A stretch of DNA of 64,000 nt, from the NCBI RefSeq assembly GCF_002251435.1, contig NZ_NPJI01000067.1, forward strand, positions 124,001 through 188,000. The letters run 5' to 3'. A program made the position numbers and the translations under genes. Source of the stretch: Prevotella sp. P2-180 (GTDB lineage Bacteria > Bacteroidota > Bacteroidia > Bacteroidales > Bacteroidaceae). Below, piece after piece: positions 42,805 to 52,644 of the stretch. The stretch's first letter is position 1, and each line of letters opens with the position of its first letter. A model generated the notes under the pieces. That model did no database searches, was not told the DNA's origin, and was given only the letters and a program-made list of their open reading frames with translations.

Positions 42805-43854
42805 ATGAGACATTTTAGCATAGAAAAACCTGACATTGGCCTATGTGAGGATATACAGAAGAAAATAGACCATCTGAACAAACCAAAGGGTTCGCTTGGT
42901 ACGCTTGAGGAACTAGCCATGCAACTCTGTCTTATTCAAAACACAATGACACCGAAACTATGTCATCCGTGCCACTTCCTTTTTGGTGCTGACCATGGTA
43001 TTGAGAGAGAGAATGTGAGCGTATCTCCACGTGAGATTACTTGGCAGCAGATGATTAACTTCACACGTGGTGGTGGTGGAGTGAACATGTTCTGTCGCCA
43101 ATATGGTTTCGACCTGAAGATAGTGGACGTGGGAGTGGACTATGACTTGAGTAAAGTGCCAGGCATAATAAATAGGAAGATAGCCCTCGGCACAAACAAT
43201 TTCCTTTACGGTCCGGCCATGACTGAGGAGCAGATGGAACAGGCCATTGCCGTGGGGGTGGAGATGGTTGATAAGGCTATTGCCGAAGGGTCAAACATCG
43301 TATGTATGGGTGAGATGGGTATTGCCAATACTTCACCATCGAGCGTATGGATGAGTCTGTTTGAGAATGTACCTTTAGAAGAGTGTGTTGGAGCTGGGGC
43401 AGGACTTGACAACGAAGGTATACGCCATAAATACGACGTTCTGAAACGTTCGGTGGACAAATATACCTCTCTGGCTCCTATAGACGACACAGTGGAGTAT
43501 GCCATACGCTACTTTGGTGGTTTTGAGATGGTGGCGGCCATTGGTGCCATGCTCAGGGCGGCTGAACGAAAGATTACGATAATGGTGGATGGTTTTATTA
43601 TGTCGGCCTGTGCATTGGCTGCTATACGCCTCTATCCTGCTGCTTTCGACTATATGATTTTTGGTCATAAGGGTGACGAGGGTGGACATGCGCGTATGTT
43701 ACAACTTATGGGAGCTAAACCGTTGTTGGCTCTTGGCCTGCGTCTGGGTGAGGGTACGGGTGCCTTGTGTTCTTATGGCATAATAGAGAGTGCCGTGAGA
43801 ATGGTGAGAGAAATGAACAATTTCGACAATGCTCATATTACTAAGTATTTTTAA
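42805..43854 (+). CDS. cobT: Nicotinate-nucleotide--dimethylbenzimidazole phosphoribosyltransferase
   Basis: The 349-residue protein has KIDHLNKPKGSLGTLEELA, FLFGADHGIERENVSVSP, CMGEMGIANTSPSS and the C-terminal LALGLRLGEGTGALCSYG with the catalytic Glu. It makes alpha-ribazole phosphate, the lower ligand. It starts 18 bases after cobU. Confidence 0.97.
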   Translation: MRHFSIEKPDIGLCEDIQKKIDHLNKPKGSLGTLEELAMQLCLIQNTMTPKLCHPCHFLFGADHGIERENVSVSPREITWQQMINFTRGGGGVNMFCRQYGFDLKIVDVGVDYDLSKVPGIINRKIALGTNNFLYGPAMTEEQMEQAIAVGVEMVDKAIAEGSNIVCMGEMGIANTSPSSVWMSLFENVPLEECVGAGAGLDNEGIRHKYDVLKRSVDKYTSLAPIDDTVEYAIRYFGGFEMVAAIGAMLRAAERKITIMVDGFIMSACALAAIRLYPAAFDYMIFGHKGDEGGHARMLQLMGAKPLLALGLRLGEGTGALCSYGIIESAVRMVREMNNFDNAHITKYF

Positions 43855-43917
43855 TGAGGAGTGAAGAGTGAGAAGTGAGGAGAGAAAAACGATTTATTGA
43901 ACAAATAAGAAAAAGAA

Positions 43918-44721
43918 ATGAGAGTATCGATAGATGATGCAAAATGGTGGGAGACCCCATTAGCCGCGTTTATTTTCTTTACGCGTCTCCCTTTCTGGCG
44001 CCTTCACCAGCCTCCTGCCCATTGTTATAAGCATGTGGTGGAGTGGTGGCCTCTCACGGGGTGGCTTACGGGAAGCGTTATGGGACTTACCGTGTTTGTG
44101 GTGAGTCATTACGTAAGTGTCACTTTGGCAGTGCTGCTTGCCATTGCCTTGAGAATGCTTTTTACAGGAGCTCTTCATGAGGATGGACTAACAGACTTTT
44201 TCGATGGTTTTGGAGGTGGAGGCAACGACCGTGAGCGAATACTTGCAATAATGAAGGATTCGCGTATCGGCACCTATGGAGTGCTCGGACTAATAATGTA
44301 TCTTGCGCTTCTCGTGTTTTCTATGGTAGATATTGACCCTCTGTTGCTATCGTTTGTGATGGTGGCCGCCGACCCGTTTTCTAAGATGCTGAGTGCACAG
44401 ATAATCATGTTTTTGCCCTATGCCCGAACAGAAGAAGAGGCGAAGGCAAAAACGGTGTATGTGAGGTATGATGTGGTGGCAGGTATACGTCTTGCCATTG
44501 TTGGCTTGCTTCCAATGGCGGCCTTGGGATATGTCATGGTCGAGAGGTATGGCCTTGGAGTGTCGCAACTTCAGATGGTTATAGCTTTCCCTTGCTTTGT
44601 GTTCTATGGGCTTTATATGCTGATGAACAAGAAATTGCGTGGCTATACAGGCGACTGCTGCGGAGCGTTGTTTCTATTAGTGGAGCTATCGTTTTATTTA
44701 GCATTCTCTTTTCTGTTGTAG
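43918..44721 (+). CDS. cobS: Adenosylcobinamide-GDP ribazoletransferase
   Basis: The 267-residue membrane protein has [33 protein letters not shown], the Asp-rich [16 protein letters not shown] and [17 protein letters not shown], all CobS hallmarks, and about six membrane spans. It joins alpha-ribazole phosphate to GDP-cobinamide to finish cobalamin. It follows cobT by 63 bases. Confidence 0.96.
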   Translation: MRVSIDDAKWWETPLAAFIFFTRLPFWRLHQPPAHCYKHVVEWWPLTGWLTGSVMGLTVFVVSHYVSVTLAVLLAIALRMLFTGALHEDGLTDFFDGFGGGGNDRERILAIMKDSRIGTYGVLGLIMYLALLVFSMVDIDPLLLSFVMVAADPFSKMLSAQIIMFLPYARTEEEAKAKTVYVRYDVVAGIRLAIVGLLPMAALGYVMVERYGLGVSQLQMVIAFPCFVFYGLYMLMNKKLRGYTGDCCGALFLLVELSFYLAFSFLL

Positions 44722-44741
44722 GTCTTTGCATTATGGTAATT

Positions 44742-46694
44742 TCACTGTTTTGTAGTATCTGAAATTACCCCCCCCAGATCGGTAGGATGGAGGAAAGAGA
44801 ACTTTGCACCTTCTGTATATGTTGTGTCGAGCCAAATCTTTCCTCCCAGCAGTTCGATTATCTGTCGGCAGATCTGAAGTCCGAGTCCAGTGCCTTGTTT
44901 GAACTGATTGAGTTTTACGAATCGTCCGAATACCTTTTCCGCGTTTTCCTTTTTTATGCCGCATCCTTGGTCGGTAACCGAAAATTTGGCAATTTTTACG
45001 AGCGAATCTATTTCGAGATGCAATGAGATGGTGCCTTTCTCGCTGAATTTCAATGCGTTGGTGAGAAGGTTGACAATCACTTGCCTGAGCCTTGTCTCAT
45101 CGGTTACAAATACCACGTCATAGATGTTGGAGGTAAACACGAATTCGATGGGTTTTCTGCAAGTCACCTTTACTGATTCGAGCACAGAACGGCATAGTTT
45201 GGTGATGTTGCATGGCTTGAGTTCAAGTTCCATCTTTCCGCTTTCAATCCTTGAGAGGTCAAGCACGTCGTTTATTAGCTTCAGCAGTGCCTGTGAGTTT
45301 TCGTTAATGATGTCGTTGAAGTGTGCTTTTTCATTAGCGTCGAGCTCATCGTTGTTATTGGCGAGCAGTCCTGAGAATCCCACGATGGCATTTAGTGGCG
45401 TTCTTATCTCATGGCTCATGTTTGCAAGGAAGGCCGACTTCATTTTGTTAGACTCTTCAGCCCTGTCTCTTGCAATTTCCAGTTCTTTGCTCTTGTTTAT
45501 TAACTCGAGTTTCATGTTGTTGAGTTTCACCAAATAGTATGAAGTGACGATGAATCCAATGGCAAGCAGAACAGTGAAGCCTAAGATAATCATTATCATG
45601 TTGCTGTGTTGTTCCCAGAACGACACGGGCTCGTTTATCAGTTTGCTATTTTTTGGAAGCTGTTGGGGATCCAACCCAAATTGTTTCAGCTTGTCGTAGT
45701 TGAACACGTAGTTGTCAGACCTATACACGAATCCCTGTGGAGTGTTTGACTTTGTGTATTCCGAAAGCAAGATTGCCAGTCTTATTCCTGAATCGTCGTA
45801 GTCAGGATAGTATCCTCCGAAGGCCCAGTCGTCCATTCCGGATCCGGTGATGGATATTACCGGAAGCATTGGGTTGGCGTTAGCTAGTGTAGTGGCCGAT
45901 TTGCTTACGTTGAAGCTCTTGTTACTGTCAAGTCTCCATGCTCCGAGCATTACACATGTGCCTTTCTTCGAGTTCTTGAGTTTCTCTATCAGTGCTTTGT
46001 ATGTATGCTTTCTTCCGTCGAAGTATTCCATTTTGATGTTGTTCATCTTATCTTCGAAATTTCTTGCAAGAGCCTGCACGCTTATTCCTCCGAGACTGTT
46101 ATCGCTTATGAAAATGCATTTCTTTGTATCAGGAAACAATTGAAGGATGAGATTTTTGTTAGACTCTATGTCGCATCTTGTTAATATACCTCCCACAATG
46201 TTGTAGTCGTTAAAGTCGGTACGCAGATTCTTTGCCTCTGGCATCCAATCTGCGGTATTGAAATCGCCTTCCGGTATGGTTACGATGTCGGCACTGCATG
46301 AGCCAATGAGCACAGGAAGTTTCTTCAGCCTTATGTCTGCAAGTGAGAAGAAAGTGGTGACGGCCTCCCTTCCGGTAAGTATCACGGGAATGTCGAGATT
46401 TTCGGGAATGTTATATTTGTCAAAAATGGATGTCATATCGTGTTTCCATTTTTTGATGTCTTCTATGCTTTTGACATTCATGCTTTCCACAATTACCTCT
46501 GTTTCTGGAAGCAATTCAGCCGTTCTTTTGGAGAATTCTGCAAGATATCCGGCTACATATTTGTTGTCTGGATCATACGAAGTGATATATAACACCTTAT
46601 CGGCTGCAAATGATTTTACGGCCGTAAATATGGTCATAATTAAGGTAAGACAAAAGACAATACCTTCCTTTTTTGTGATTGTTCCTTTTTCCAT
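44742..46694 (-). CDS. Sensor histidine kinase with ABC-substrate-binding-like sensor
   Basis: The 650-residue protein has a signal ([15 protein letters not shown]), a periplasmic two-lobe region (about 33-360: [49 protein letters not shown]) resembling ABC-type binding proteins, a membrane span (about 370-392) and the kinase core with H428 in [18 protein letters not shown] and [20 protein letters not shown]. There is no receiver domain and no linked response regulator. It sits antisense between cobS and cobC. A run of eight G near codon 640 makes the last ten residues prone to slippage. The -7 box lies 3 bases before the ATG. Confidence 0.88.
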   Translation of the reverse strand: MEKGTITKKEGIVFCLTLIMTIFTAVKSFAADKVLYITSYDPDNKYVAGYLAEFSKRTAELLPETEVIVESMNVKSIEDIKKWKHDMTSIFDKYNIPENLDIPVILTGREAVTTFFSLADIRLKKLPVLIGSCSADIVTIPEGDFNTADWMPEAKNLRTDFNDYNIVGGILTRCDIESNKNLILQLFPDTKKCIFISDNSLGGISVQALARNFEDKMNNIKMEYFDGRKHTYKALIEKLKNSKKGTCVMLGAWRLDSNKSFNVSKSATTLANANPMLPVISITGSGMDDWAFGGYYPDYDDSGIRLAILLSEYTKSNTPQGFVYRSDNYVFNYDKLKQFGLDPQQLPKNSKLINEPVSFWEQHSNMIMIILGFTVLLAIGFIVTSYYLVKLNNMKLELINKSKELEIARDRAEESNKMKSAFLANMSHEIRTPLNAIVGFSGLLANNNDELDANEKAHFNDIINENSQALLKLINDVLDLSRIESGKMELELKPCNITKLCRSVLESVKVTCRKPIEFVFTSNIYDVVFVTDETRLRQVIVNLLTNALKFSEKGTISLHLEIDSLVKIAKFSVTDQGCGIKKENAEKVFGRFVKLNQFKQGTGLGLQICRQIIELLGGKIWLDTTYTEGAKFSFLHPTDLGGVISDTTKQ

Positions 46695-46697
46695 AGT

Positions 46698-46706
46698 GCA
46701 AAGATA
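46698..46706 (-). promoter_or_regulatory. -7 box directly before the histidine kinase gene
   Basis: The minus strand reads TATCTTTGC, ending 3 bases before the ATG at 46694, so the transcript may be leaderless. Confidence 0.6.
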
Positions 46707-46770
46707 GTGTTTTTTTCTTTATTATTGCGATATATTATGGATAAAATATCGTAGGAGGATATTTTTTTTG

Positions 46771-46779
46771 TAACTTTGT
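46771..46779 (+). promoter_or_regulatory. -7 box for the CobC-like gene
   Basis: TAACTTTGT, 17 bases before the ATG at 46797. It decides the start, because the ATG of the longer frame at 46776 would lie inside the box. Confidence 0.65.
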
Positions 46780-46796
46780 ACCAAAAATTGCATATT

Positions 46797-47336
46797 ATGG
46801 ATATAATAATGGTTAGACACACGCGTGTGGGAGTGCCAAAGGGCACTTGTTATGGTTGGTCTGACGTACCCGTAGCCGACACTTTTGAGCAGGAGGCGAC
46901 ATTGACAAAGTCGCGTCTGGTGGAGGTCTTTGCCGATGGCAACCCTGACATCGTTTATTCCTCGCCCCTTATGCGAGCGCGAAAACTTGCTGCATTCTGC
47001 GGTTATGAAAGTCTGGTGGTTGATGACCGTTTGAAGGAGATGAATATGGGAGAATGGGAGATGCAACGGTATGACGACATTAAGGACGACGCCTTGCAGA
47101 TGTGGTATGACGACTACATGCACCTCAGAGCCACTGGCGGAGAAGGCTTTCCGGATCTTTATGCCCGTGTGTCTTCGTTTTTTGAAGAGTTGCGTAAAAA
47201 AGAATACCGCCGTGTGGCGATATTCGCCCACGGCGGTGTACTGTTATGTGGCGGCATTTATGCCGGTCTGTTTCCTGCAGAAGGTTGCTTTTCACATCTT
47301 GTTGAGTGTGGCGGCATTCAGCGCTTCCAAATTTAG
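46797..47336 (+). CDS. cobC: Histidine phosphatase family protein, probably alpha-ribazole phosphatase (CobC)
   Basis: From 46797 the 179-residue protein starts MDIIMVRHTRVGVPKGTCYG, with the RHT phosphohistidine motif; VYSSPLMRARKLA-like IVYSSPLMRARKLAAF, MGEWEMQRYDDI and IFAHGGVL complete the branched phosphatase fold. VPKGTCYGWSDVPV is typical of CobC, which removes phosphate from alpha-ribazole. Nearness to cobUTS supports this. Its last 45 bases overlap the convergent oxidoreductase gamma gene. Confidence 0.88.
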   Translation: MDIIMVRHTRVGVPKGTCYGWSDVPVADTFEQEATLTKSRLVEVFADGNPDIVYSSPLMRARKLAAFCGYESLVVDDRLKEMNMGEWEMQRYDDIKDDALQMWYDDYMHLRATGGEGFPDLYARVSSFFEELRKKEYRRVAIFAHGGVLLCGGIYAGLFPAEGCFSHLVECGGIQRFQI

Positions 47337-47828
47337 CGGAATGAGGCCGTGATGTCGTTCGGGGAGTGTCTTGTATAAGGCTTTCTCCACGCCTTTGACG
47401 CTTATGATTGGGCATACTTGCAGCAGTCCGCCGAGAACAATCATGTTGAACACCTTTGCGTTTTTCATTTCAGCAGCCTTGTCCATAGCGTCTATGCGAT
47501 ACACGTTGATGTCCTTTCTTGTAGGCGGGTTGAATATGCCGTATCCGTCGTAGATGAGTGTACCTCCGGTTTTTACCTTTGGCTCAAATTTTTCGAGCGA
47601 TGGTTGGTTGAGTACTACAGCCACATCGTATGAACTTAATATAGGAGATGATATTTTCTCGTCGCTGATAATCACAGTGACGTTAGCTGTTCCTCCACGT
47701 TGTTCCGGTCCGTAAGCAGGCATCCATGTCACTTCTTTACCTTCCATGAGTCCAGAGTAAGCCAGTATCTTTCCCATCGACAACACACCTTGTCCGCCGA
47801 ATCCTGATATAATGATTTCTTTTTTCAT
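47292..47828 (-). CDS. 2-oxoacid:acceptor oxidoreductase gamma subunit
   Basis: The 178-residue protein has IIISGFGGQGVLSMGKILAY and TWMPAYGPEQRGGTANVTV, the signature of the gamma subunit of 2-oxoacid:ferredoxin oxidoreductases. It forms the enzyme with the beta, alpha and ferredoxin genes upstream, overlapping beta by 4 bases. Its 3' end overlaps cobC on the other strand. Confidence 0.95.
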   Translation of the reverse strand: MKKEIIISGFGGQGVLSMGKILAYSGLMEGKEVTWMPAYGPEQRGGTANVTVIISDEKISSPILSSYDVAVVLNQPSLEKFEPKVKTGGTLIYDGYGIFNPPTRKDINVYRIDAMDKAAEMKNAKVFNMIVLGGLLQVCPIISVKGVEKALYKTLPERHHGLIPLNLEALNAATLNKM

Positions 47829-48604
47829 AAGCTGTTTTTCAATGTATCCTTCAAATCTCCCTTTGGATAGAATTTAAACATGTTTTCCTTCATCCATTGG
47901 TTGGCCTGTACAGGTGAGAGCTTCCAACCGCTGTTGCATGTCGACACTATTTCTACGAGCGAGCTTCCTTTGCCTTCCATTGAAGCTTCGAAAGCCTTGC
48001 GTATAGCACGCTTGGCACTTCTGATGGCAGCCACGCTCTCTACGCTTTGACGCGTAACGTAACAGGTGCCTTCCAATTGTGCGGCAAGCTCAGTAATCTT
48101 CAGAGGATAGCCGTGAAGATCTGCTTGGCGACCATAAGGGCAAGTGCTGGTTTTCTGGCCCATGAGCGTTGTAGGAGCCATCTGTCCGCCCGTCATTCCG
48201 TATATGGCGTTGTTGATGAATATTATGGTAATGTTCTCGCCACGGTTGAGGGCATGGATAGTTTCGGCTGTGCCAATACATGCAAGGTCGCCGTCGCCTT
48301 GGTAAGTGAACACGAGACGGTCGGGCCATACTCGCTTTATGGCGGTTGCAACAGCAGGTGCGCGTCCGTGTGCAGCTTCTTGCCAGTCGATGTCAAGGTA
48401 TCGGTATGCGAAGACGGCACATCCTACAGGGCAAACACCTACAGTTTTTTCCTCCATACCCATTTCTTCAATCACCTCAGCCACTAACTTATGTACCACT
48501 CCATGGCTGCATCCAGGGCAATAGTGCATCGGAACATTGTTCATCAGTTCCGGTTTCTTGTAGACGAGGTTTTCCGGTTTTATTATTTCTTCTCTGTTGA
48601 TCAT
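47825..48604 (-). CDS. 2-oxoacid:ferredoxin oxidoreductase beta subunit (TPP-binding)
   Basis: The 259-residue protein has HYCPGCSHGVVHKLVAEVI, CPVGCAVFAYRYLDID, and the TPP-binding FTYQGDGDLACIGTAETIHA ... IIFINNAIYGMTGGQMAPTT. It carries the thiamine diphosphate centre. The alpha gene lies 4 bases upstream. Confidence 0.96.
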   Translation of the reverse strand: MINREEIIKPENLVYKKPELMNNVPMHYCPGCSHGVVHKLVAEVIEEMGMEEKTVGVCPVGCAVFAYRYLDIDWQEAAHGRAPAVATAIKRVWPDRLVFTYQGDGDLACIGTAETIHALNRGENITIIFINNAIYGMTGGQMAPTTLMGQKTSTCPYGRQADLHGYPLKITELAAQLEGTCYVTRQSVESVAAIRSAKRAIRKAFEASMEGKGSSLVEIVSTCNSGWKLSPVQANQWMKENMFKFYPKGDLKDTLKNSL

Positions 48605-48608
48605 GATT

Positions 48609-49691
48609 CTACATCAGTTTATTCTTCAGTGCCTCCACAATCTCGTCGGGCTCGGGCACGATGCCACCCAGACGACCGAAATATTCTACTTTCTCTTCAC
48701 CGTTGACGGCAAGTCGTACATCGTCGACCATCTGTCCGGCGTTTATTTCCACCACGAGTACGCCTTTCTTTCCTTTTGCCATACTGTTTATTTCCTTTTT
48801 TGGGAAAGGCCATAGAGTGATGGGGCGGAATAGTCCAACCTTGATGCCTTCTTCGTGTGCTATCTCGATAGCCTTCTGTGCAATTCTCGCGGCAGAGCCG
48901 AAAGCCACGACAAGATATTCCGCCTCGTCGCAGTCATGAGTTTCGTATCTCACTTCTGTTTCCTCTATCTTGCGGTATTTTTCCTGCAAGTGAAGGTTAT
49001 GCTTTTCCATAGCCTCAGGCTTGAGTTCAAGGGAAGTGAGTATGTTGGGCTGGCGGTCGCGAGTGCGTCCGATGGTAGCCCATGGGCATTCGCGTCTGAT
49101 TTCCTCTTCTGTTCTTCTTGGCTTATAAGGCGGCAGAACCACTTTTTCCATCATCTGTCCTATTACTCCATCGCTGAGAATCATTGCCGGATTGCGGTAT
49201 TTGAATGCCAGTTCGAAGGCAAGGTCGATAAAATCAGCCATTTCCTGTACAGATGCAGGCGCGAGCACAATAACATTATAGTCGCCATTGCCACCTCCTC
49301 TTGTAGCTTGGTTGTAGTCGCTCTGTGACGGCTGGATAGTTCCGAGTCCGGGTCCACCACGTTGTACGTTGACGATTACTCCAGGTATTTCAGAACCTGC
49401 CATAAACGATATACCTTCCTGCATGAGGGCTACTCCAGGACTTGATGACGAGGTGAATGCTTTTTTTCCGGCTCCGGCAGCTCCATGTACCATATTGATG
49501 GATGCCACTTCGCTTTCAGCCTGTAGCACAACCATACCGGTTGTTTCCCATGGTTTGTCGAGGGCGAGTGTCTCGATAATTTCACTTTGCGGTGTGATAG
49601 GGTAGCCGAAGAATGCGTCGGCTCCACATCTGACAGCCGCTCTGGCAATGGCTTCATTGCCTTTCATGAGTGTTACTTCCTGTTCTGCCAT
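48609..49691 (-). CDS. vorB: 2-oxoacid:ferredoxin oxidoreductase alpha subunit (VorB type)
   Basis: The 360-residue protein starts with the pyrimidine-binding GNEAIARAAVRCGADAFFGY and PITPQSEIIETLA, then SSPGVALMQEGISFMAGSEI, GGPGLGTIQPSQSDYNQAT and the C-terminal FRPITLWPFPKKEI. It fits the branched-chain/3-methyl-2-oxobutanoate (VorB) group, but 2-oxoglutarate cannot be excluded from sequence. The product would be an acyl-CoA and reduced ferredoxin. The ferredoxin gene lies 5 bases upstream. Confidence 0.93.
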   Translation of the reverse strand: MAEQEVTLMKGNEAIARAAVRCGADAFFGYPITPQSEIIETLALDKPWETTGMVVLQAESEVASINMVHGAAGAGKKAFTSSSSPGVALMQEGISFMAGSEIPGVIVNVQRGGPGLGTIQPSQSDYNQATRGGGNGDYNVIVLAPASVQEMADFIDLAFELAFKYRNPAMILSDGVIGQMMEKVVLPPYKPRRTEEEIRRECPWATIGRTRDRQPNILTSLELKPEAMEKHNLHLQEKYRKIEETEVRYETHDCDEAEYLVVAFGSAARIAQKAIEIAHEEGIKVGLFRPITLWPFPKKEINSMAKGKKGVLVVEINAGQMVDDVRLAVNGEEKVEYFGRLGGIVPEPDEIVEALKNKLM

Positions 49692-49696
49692 TGTTG

Positions 49697-49927
49697 TCAG
49701 TCCTCCATTTTTTTACGGTAAACTGTGATGCATCCGTCAGGACACACGATGGCACATGAGGCACATCCTACACAGTTTTCCTGGCTTACCACTTCAACGA
49801 ATGGGTAGCCGCTTTTGTTGACTTTTTTAGCCAGTGCGATTACATTTTGCGGGCAGGCTTCCACGCATAGGGCGCAGCCTTTACACCGGTCCATGTCAAC
49901 CACAATGGCTCCTTTGATTTTACTCAT
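49697..49927 (-). CDS. Ferredoxin subunit with two 4Fe-4S clusters
   Basis: The 76-residue protein has two complete cluster motifs, CKGCALCVEACP and CVGCASCAIVCP. It is the electron-carrying subunit of the 2-oxoacid oxidoreductase encoded downstream. Confidence 0.95.
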   Translation of the reverse strand: MSKIKGAIVVDMDRCKGCALCVEACPQNVIALAKKVNKSGYPFVEVVSQENCVGCASCAIVCPDGCITVYRKKMED

Positions 49928-49951
49928 AGTTTTTCCCTCTTTTTTTGTTTT

Positions 49952-50131
49952 TTAAGGATTATATGTGTCCTTATGATAAAAGTTCAGTATGTCATCGAGC
50001 ATGGCTTTCGCTTCTACGGCCGGACTGTCAGGATTTAGTTCTATGGCTTCTATGTAGCAATTGATGGCTTCTTGCCAATCTCCTTGTTTCCTGAAAGCGT
50101 TACCTTGCTCGTAAAGTTCTTCACTTGTCAT
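49952..50131 (-). CDS. 59-residue single-TPR protein
   Basis: The minus-strand frame from the ATG at 50131 gives 59 residues with one clear tetratricopeptide unit ([30 protein letters not shown]). Its start overlaps the end of folD by 11 bases and it lies 24 bases before the ferredoxin gene. Small TPR proteins commonly precede the oxidoreductase genes in Bacteroidales, perhaps as an assembly factor (inference). Confidence 0.8.
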   Translation of the reverse strand: MTSEELYEQGNAFRKQGDWQEAINCYIEAIELNPDSPAVEAKAMLDDILNFYHKDTYNP

Positions 50132-51002
50132 AATACTCCTTTTTTCCCGCTGCCAGTGTGTTCTTCATGAGCGAGCAGATGGTCATTGGTCCTACGCCAC
50201 CCGGTACTGGTGTGATATATGAGCAGAGTGGTGAGACCTCGTCGAATTTCACGTCACCGTTTAGGCGGAAACCGCTTTTTCTTGAAGCGTCTGGGACGCG
50301 TGTTGTGCCTACGTCGACAATTACGGCACCAGGTTTCACCATGTCGGCTGTAACGAAGTCGGGTCGTCCTATAGCTGCAATGATAATGTCGGCCTCAAGG
50401 CATTCTTCCTTTAGGTTTTTGGAGTGGCTGTGACACACTGTAACGGTTGCGTCGCCGTATTGTTTCTGCATCATCAGCTGGGCCATAGGTTTGCCTACGA
50501 TGTTGCTGCGTCCAAGAATCACGCATTTTTTCCCGCTGGTTTCTATGCCATATCTTTTCAGCAGGGTGATGATGCCCAATGGTGTTGCTGAAATGAAGCA
50601 AGGCAACCCTATAGCCATTCTGCCCACATTAATTGGATGGAATCCGTCTACATCCTTTCTGTAGTCTATCGCTTCAATGATTTTTTGTTCGTCAATATGC
50701 TTTGGTAGCGGCAGTTGTACGATAAATCCGTCGATGTCGTTGTCGTTGTTGAGTTTTTCCACACAGTTGAGCAGTTCCTCTTCCGTGATGTCGTCCTCAT
50801 ATCTAATAAGTGTCGACTTAAATCCGCATGCCTCACATGCGAGGACCTTATTCTTCACGTAAGTTTCCGAACCACCATCGTGTCCAACGAGCACTGCAGC
50901 CAAATGCGGTCTTTTCCCACCTCCGGCTACTATTAGCTCCACTTCCTGTGCTATCTCTTCCTTAATTTTGGCCGCGGTGGCCTTTCCGTCTATAAGATTC
51001 AT
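50121..51002 (-). CDS. folD: Methylenetetrahydrofolate dehydrogenase/cyclohydrolase FolD
   Basis: The 293-residue protein has [19 protein letters not shown] with the catalytic Lys, [29 protein letters not shown] for NADP binding and [11 protein letters not shown] ... [14 protein letters not shown]. It links formyl, methenyl and methylene folates. It lies 16 bases after ffh. Confidence 0.98.
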   Translation of the reverse strand: MNLIDGKATAAKIKEEIAQEVELIVAGGGKRPHLAAVLVGHDGGSETYVKNKVLACEACGFKSTLIRYEDDITEEELLNCVEKLNNDNDIDGFIVQLPLPKHIDEQKIIEAIDYRKDVDGFHPINVGRMAIGLPCFISATPLGIITLLKRYGIETSGKKCVILGRSNIVGKPMAQLMMQKQYGDATVTVCHSHSKNLKEECLEADIIIAAIGRPDFVTADMVKPGAVIVDVGTTRVPDASRKSGFRLNGDVKFDEVSPLCSYITPVPGGVGPMTICSLMKNTLAAGKKEYYDK

Positions 51003-51018
51003 TATTGTTTAACTCCTA

Positions 51019-52359
51019 TTATTTCATTTTTTGTTTCATTGCGGCAGCCATCTGCATCATTTTTGAGTTGTTCATGCCAGTGACCATTTTCATCATCTTT
51101 CTCATTTGGTCAAACTGCTTCATCAGCCTGTTGACATCCTGAATAGTAGTTCCAGAACCTTTGGCAATGCGGTTGCGTCGGCTTTGATTGATGATTTCCG
51201 GATGAGAGCGTTCTTTTGGTGTCATGCTGTTGATAATAGCCTCAATGCCCTTGAATGCGTTGTCGTCGATGTCAACGTCCTTTATTGCCTTTCCTACTCC
51301 AGGTATCATGGCAGCGAGGTCTTTGATGTTACCCATTTTCTTTATCTGTTGTATCTGGCTCATGAAATCGTTGAAGTCAAACTTGTTCTTCATGATTTTC
51401 TTCTCGAGCTCCCTTGCTTGTTTCTCGTCAAACTGCTGCTGGGCACGTTCCACGAGGCTGACAATGTCGCCCATGCCGAGAATTCTGTCTGCCATACGGT
51501 CAGGATGGAACACGTCTACCGCCTCCATCTTCTCTCCTGTACCAACAAACTTGATAGGCTTTGTCACAACGGTTCTGATAGAAAGGGCAGCACCGCCACG
51601 GGTGTCACCGTCGAGTTTGGTCAGCACCACACCGTCGAAATCGAGTCGGTCGTTGAACTCTTTTGCCGTGTTTACGGCGTCCTGTCCTGTCATTGCGTCA
51701 ACAACGAACAGTGTTTCGTTAGGGTTCACGGCATCTTTCAGAGTAGCAATTTCGTTCATCATCTGCTCGTCAACTGCAAGTCGTCCGGCAGTGTCGATGA
51801 TTACCACGTCGCAAGCTTTGGCTTTTGCCTCACGTATGGCGTTGTTTGCAATTTCCACCACGTTTTTGTTATCCGGTTCAGAGTACACGGGCACTCCCAC
51901 CGATTCTCCCACAACCCTCAGCTGCTCAATGGCGGCAGGACGATATACGTCGCAAGCCACAAGCATGGGCTTTTTGTGGTTTTTGGTTTTGAGCATGTTG
52001 GCAAGTTTTCCGCTGAATGTGGTCTTACCCGAGCCTTGGAGTCCAGACATAAGAATGATTGTAGGCCTGCCTTCAAGATTTACCGGTACAGCTTTTCCTC
52101 CCATCAGTTCTGCAAGCTCGTCGTGAACAATCTTCACCATGAGCTGGCTTGGCTTGACTGCAGTGAGCACGTTCATGCCCATGGCCTTTTTCTTTACTGT
52201 GTCGGTGAAGCTCTTTGCCACCTTGTAGTTCACGTCGGCATCGAGCAATGCCCTTCTCACGTCCTTTAGCGTTTCCGCCACGTTTATCTCCGTGATTTTT
52301 CCTTCGCCCTTCAGTATTTTGAACGAGCGTTCAAGTCTGTCGCTTAAATTTTCAAACAT
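51019..52359 (-). CDS. ffh: Signal recognition particle protein Ffh
   Basis: The 446-residue protein has the N domain, the G domain with GLQGSGKTTFSGKLA, DVYRPAAIEQLR, DTAGRLAVDEQMM and TKLDGDTRGGAALS, and the Met-rich M domain (about 330-446) ending in MVTGMNNSKMMQMAAAMKQK. It binds the SRP RNA at 34.8 kb and targets membrane proteins. A -7 box lies upstream. Confidence 0.98.
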   Translation of the reverse strand: MFENLSDRLERSFKILKGEGKITEINVAETLKDVRRALLDADVNYKVAKSFTDTVKKKAMGMNVLTAVKPSQLMVKIVHDELAELMGGKAVPVNLEGRPTIILMSGLQGSGKTTFSGKLANMLKTKNHKKPMLVACDVYRPAAIEQLRVVGESVGVPVYSEPDNKNVVEIANNAIREAKAKACDVVIIDTAGRLAVDEQMMNEIATLKDAVNPNETLFVVDAMTGQDAVNTAKEFNDRLDFDGVVLTKLDGDTRGGAALSIRTVVTKPIKFVGTGEKMEAVDVFHPDRMADRILGMGDIVSLVERAQQQFDEKQARELEKKIMKNKFDFNDFMSQIQQIKKMGNIKDLAAMIPGVGKAIKDVDIDDNAFKGIEAIINSMTPKERSHPEIINQSRRNRIAKGSGTTIQDVNRLMKQFDQMRKMMKMVTGMNNSKMMQMAAAMKQKMK

Positions 52360-52392
52360 TATATATTAATCTTTTATTCTTTCTTCTTGTTT

Positions 52393-52401
52393 GCAAAGTT
52401 A
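52393..52401 (-). promoter_or_regulatory. -7 box for the ffh-folD-oxidoreductase operon
   Basis: The minus strand reads TAACTTTGC, 33 bases before the ATG at 52359. Confidence 0.75.
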
Positions 52402-52587
52402 GAATAAAAAAGTGGAAAAAACGAAGAATTATTGTATGTTTTAATGTATTTTAAAGAGATTTTCTTCGAAATTGCTCATATCTATTTTTCGTGTGCAATA
52501 AAAAGTCCTTAAGAGTAGCAAACAGAAAATGTGATTAATAAAAAGAGAAAAAAAGGACGAATGTTTTGTCTGTTTAAAAAAAAGAAT

Positions 52588-52596
52588 TATCTTTGC
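52588..52596 (+). promoter_or_regulatory. -7 box for the mutarotase-like gene
   Basis: TATCTTTGC is an exact match 48 bases before the ATG at 52645, with TTTTG about 20 bases upstream. Confidence 0.75.
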
Positions 52597-52644
52597 ATTC
52601 AAAATTATATGAATAACGTCTAACATTAATATCATATTTATAAA

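Noticed and set aside
51106..52269. Long open frame (387 codons) antisense to ffh
   Set aside because: It is fully inside ffh on the other strand, has no family features and mirrors the codon bias of ffh.
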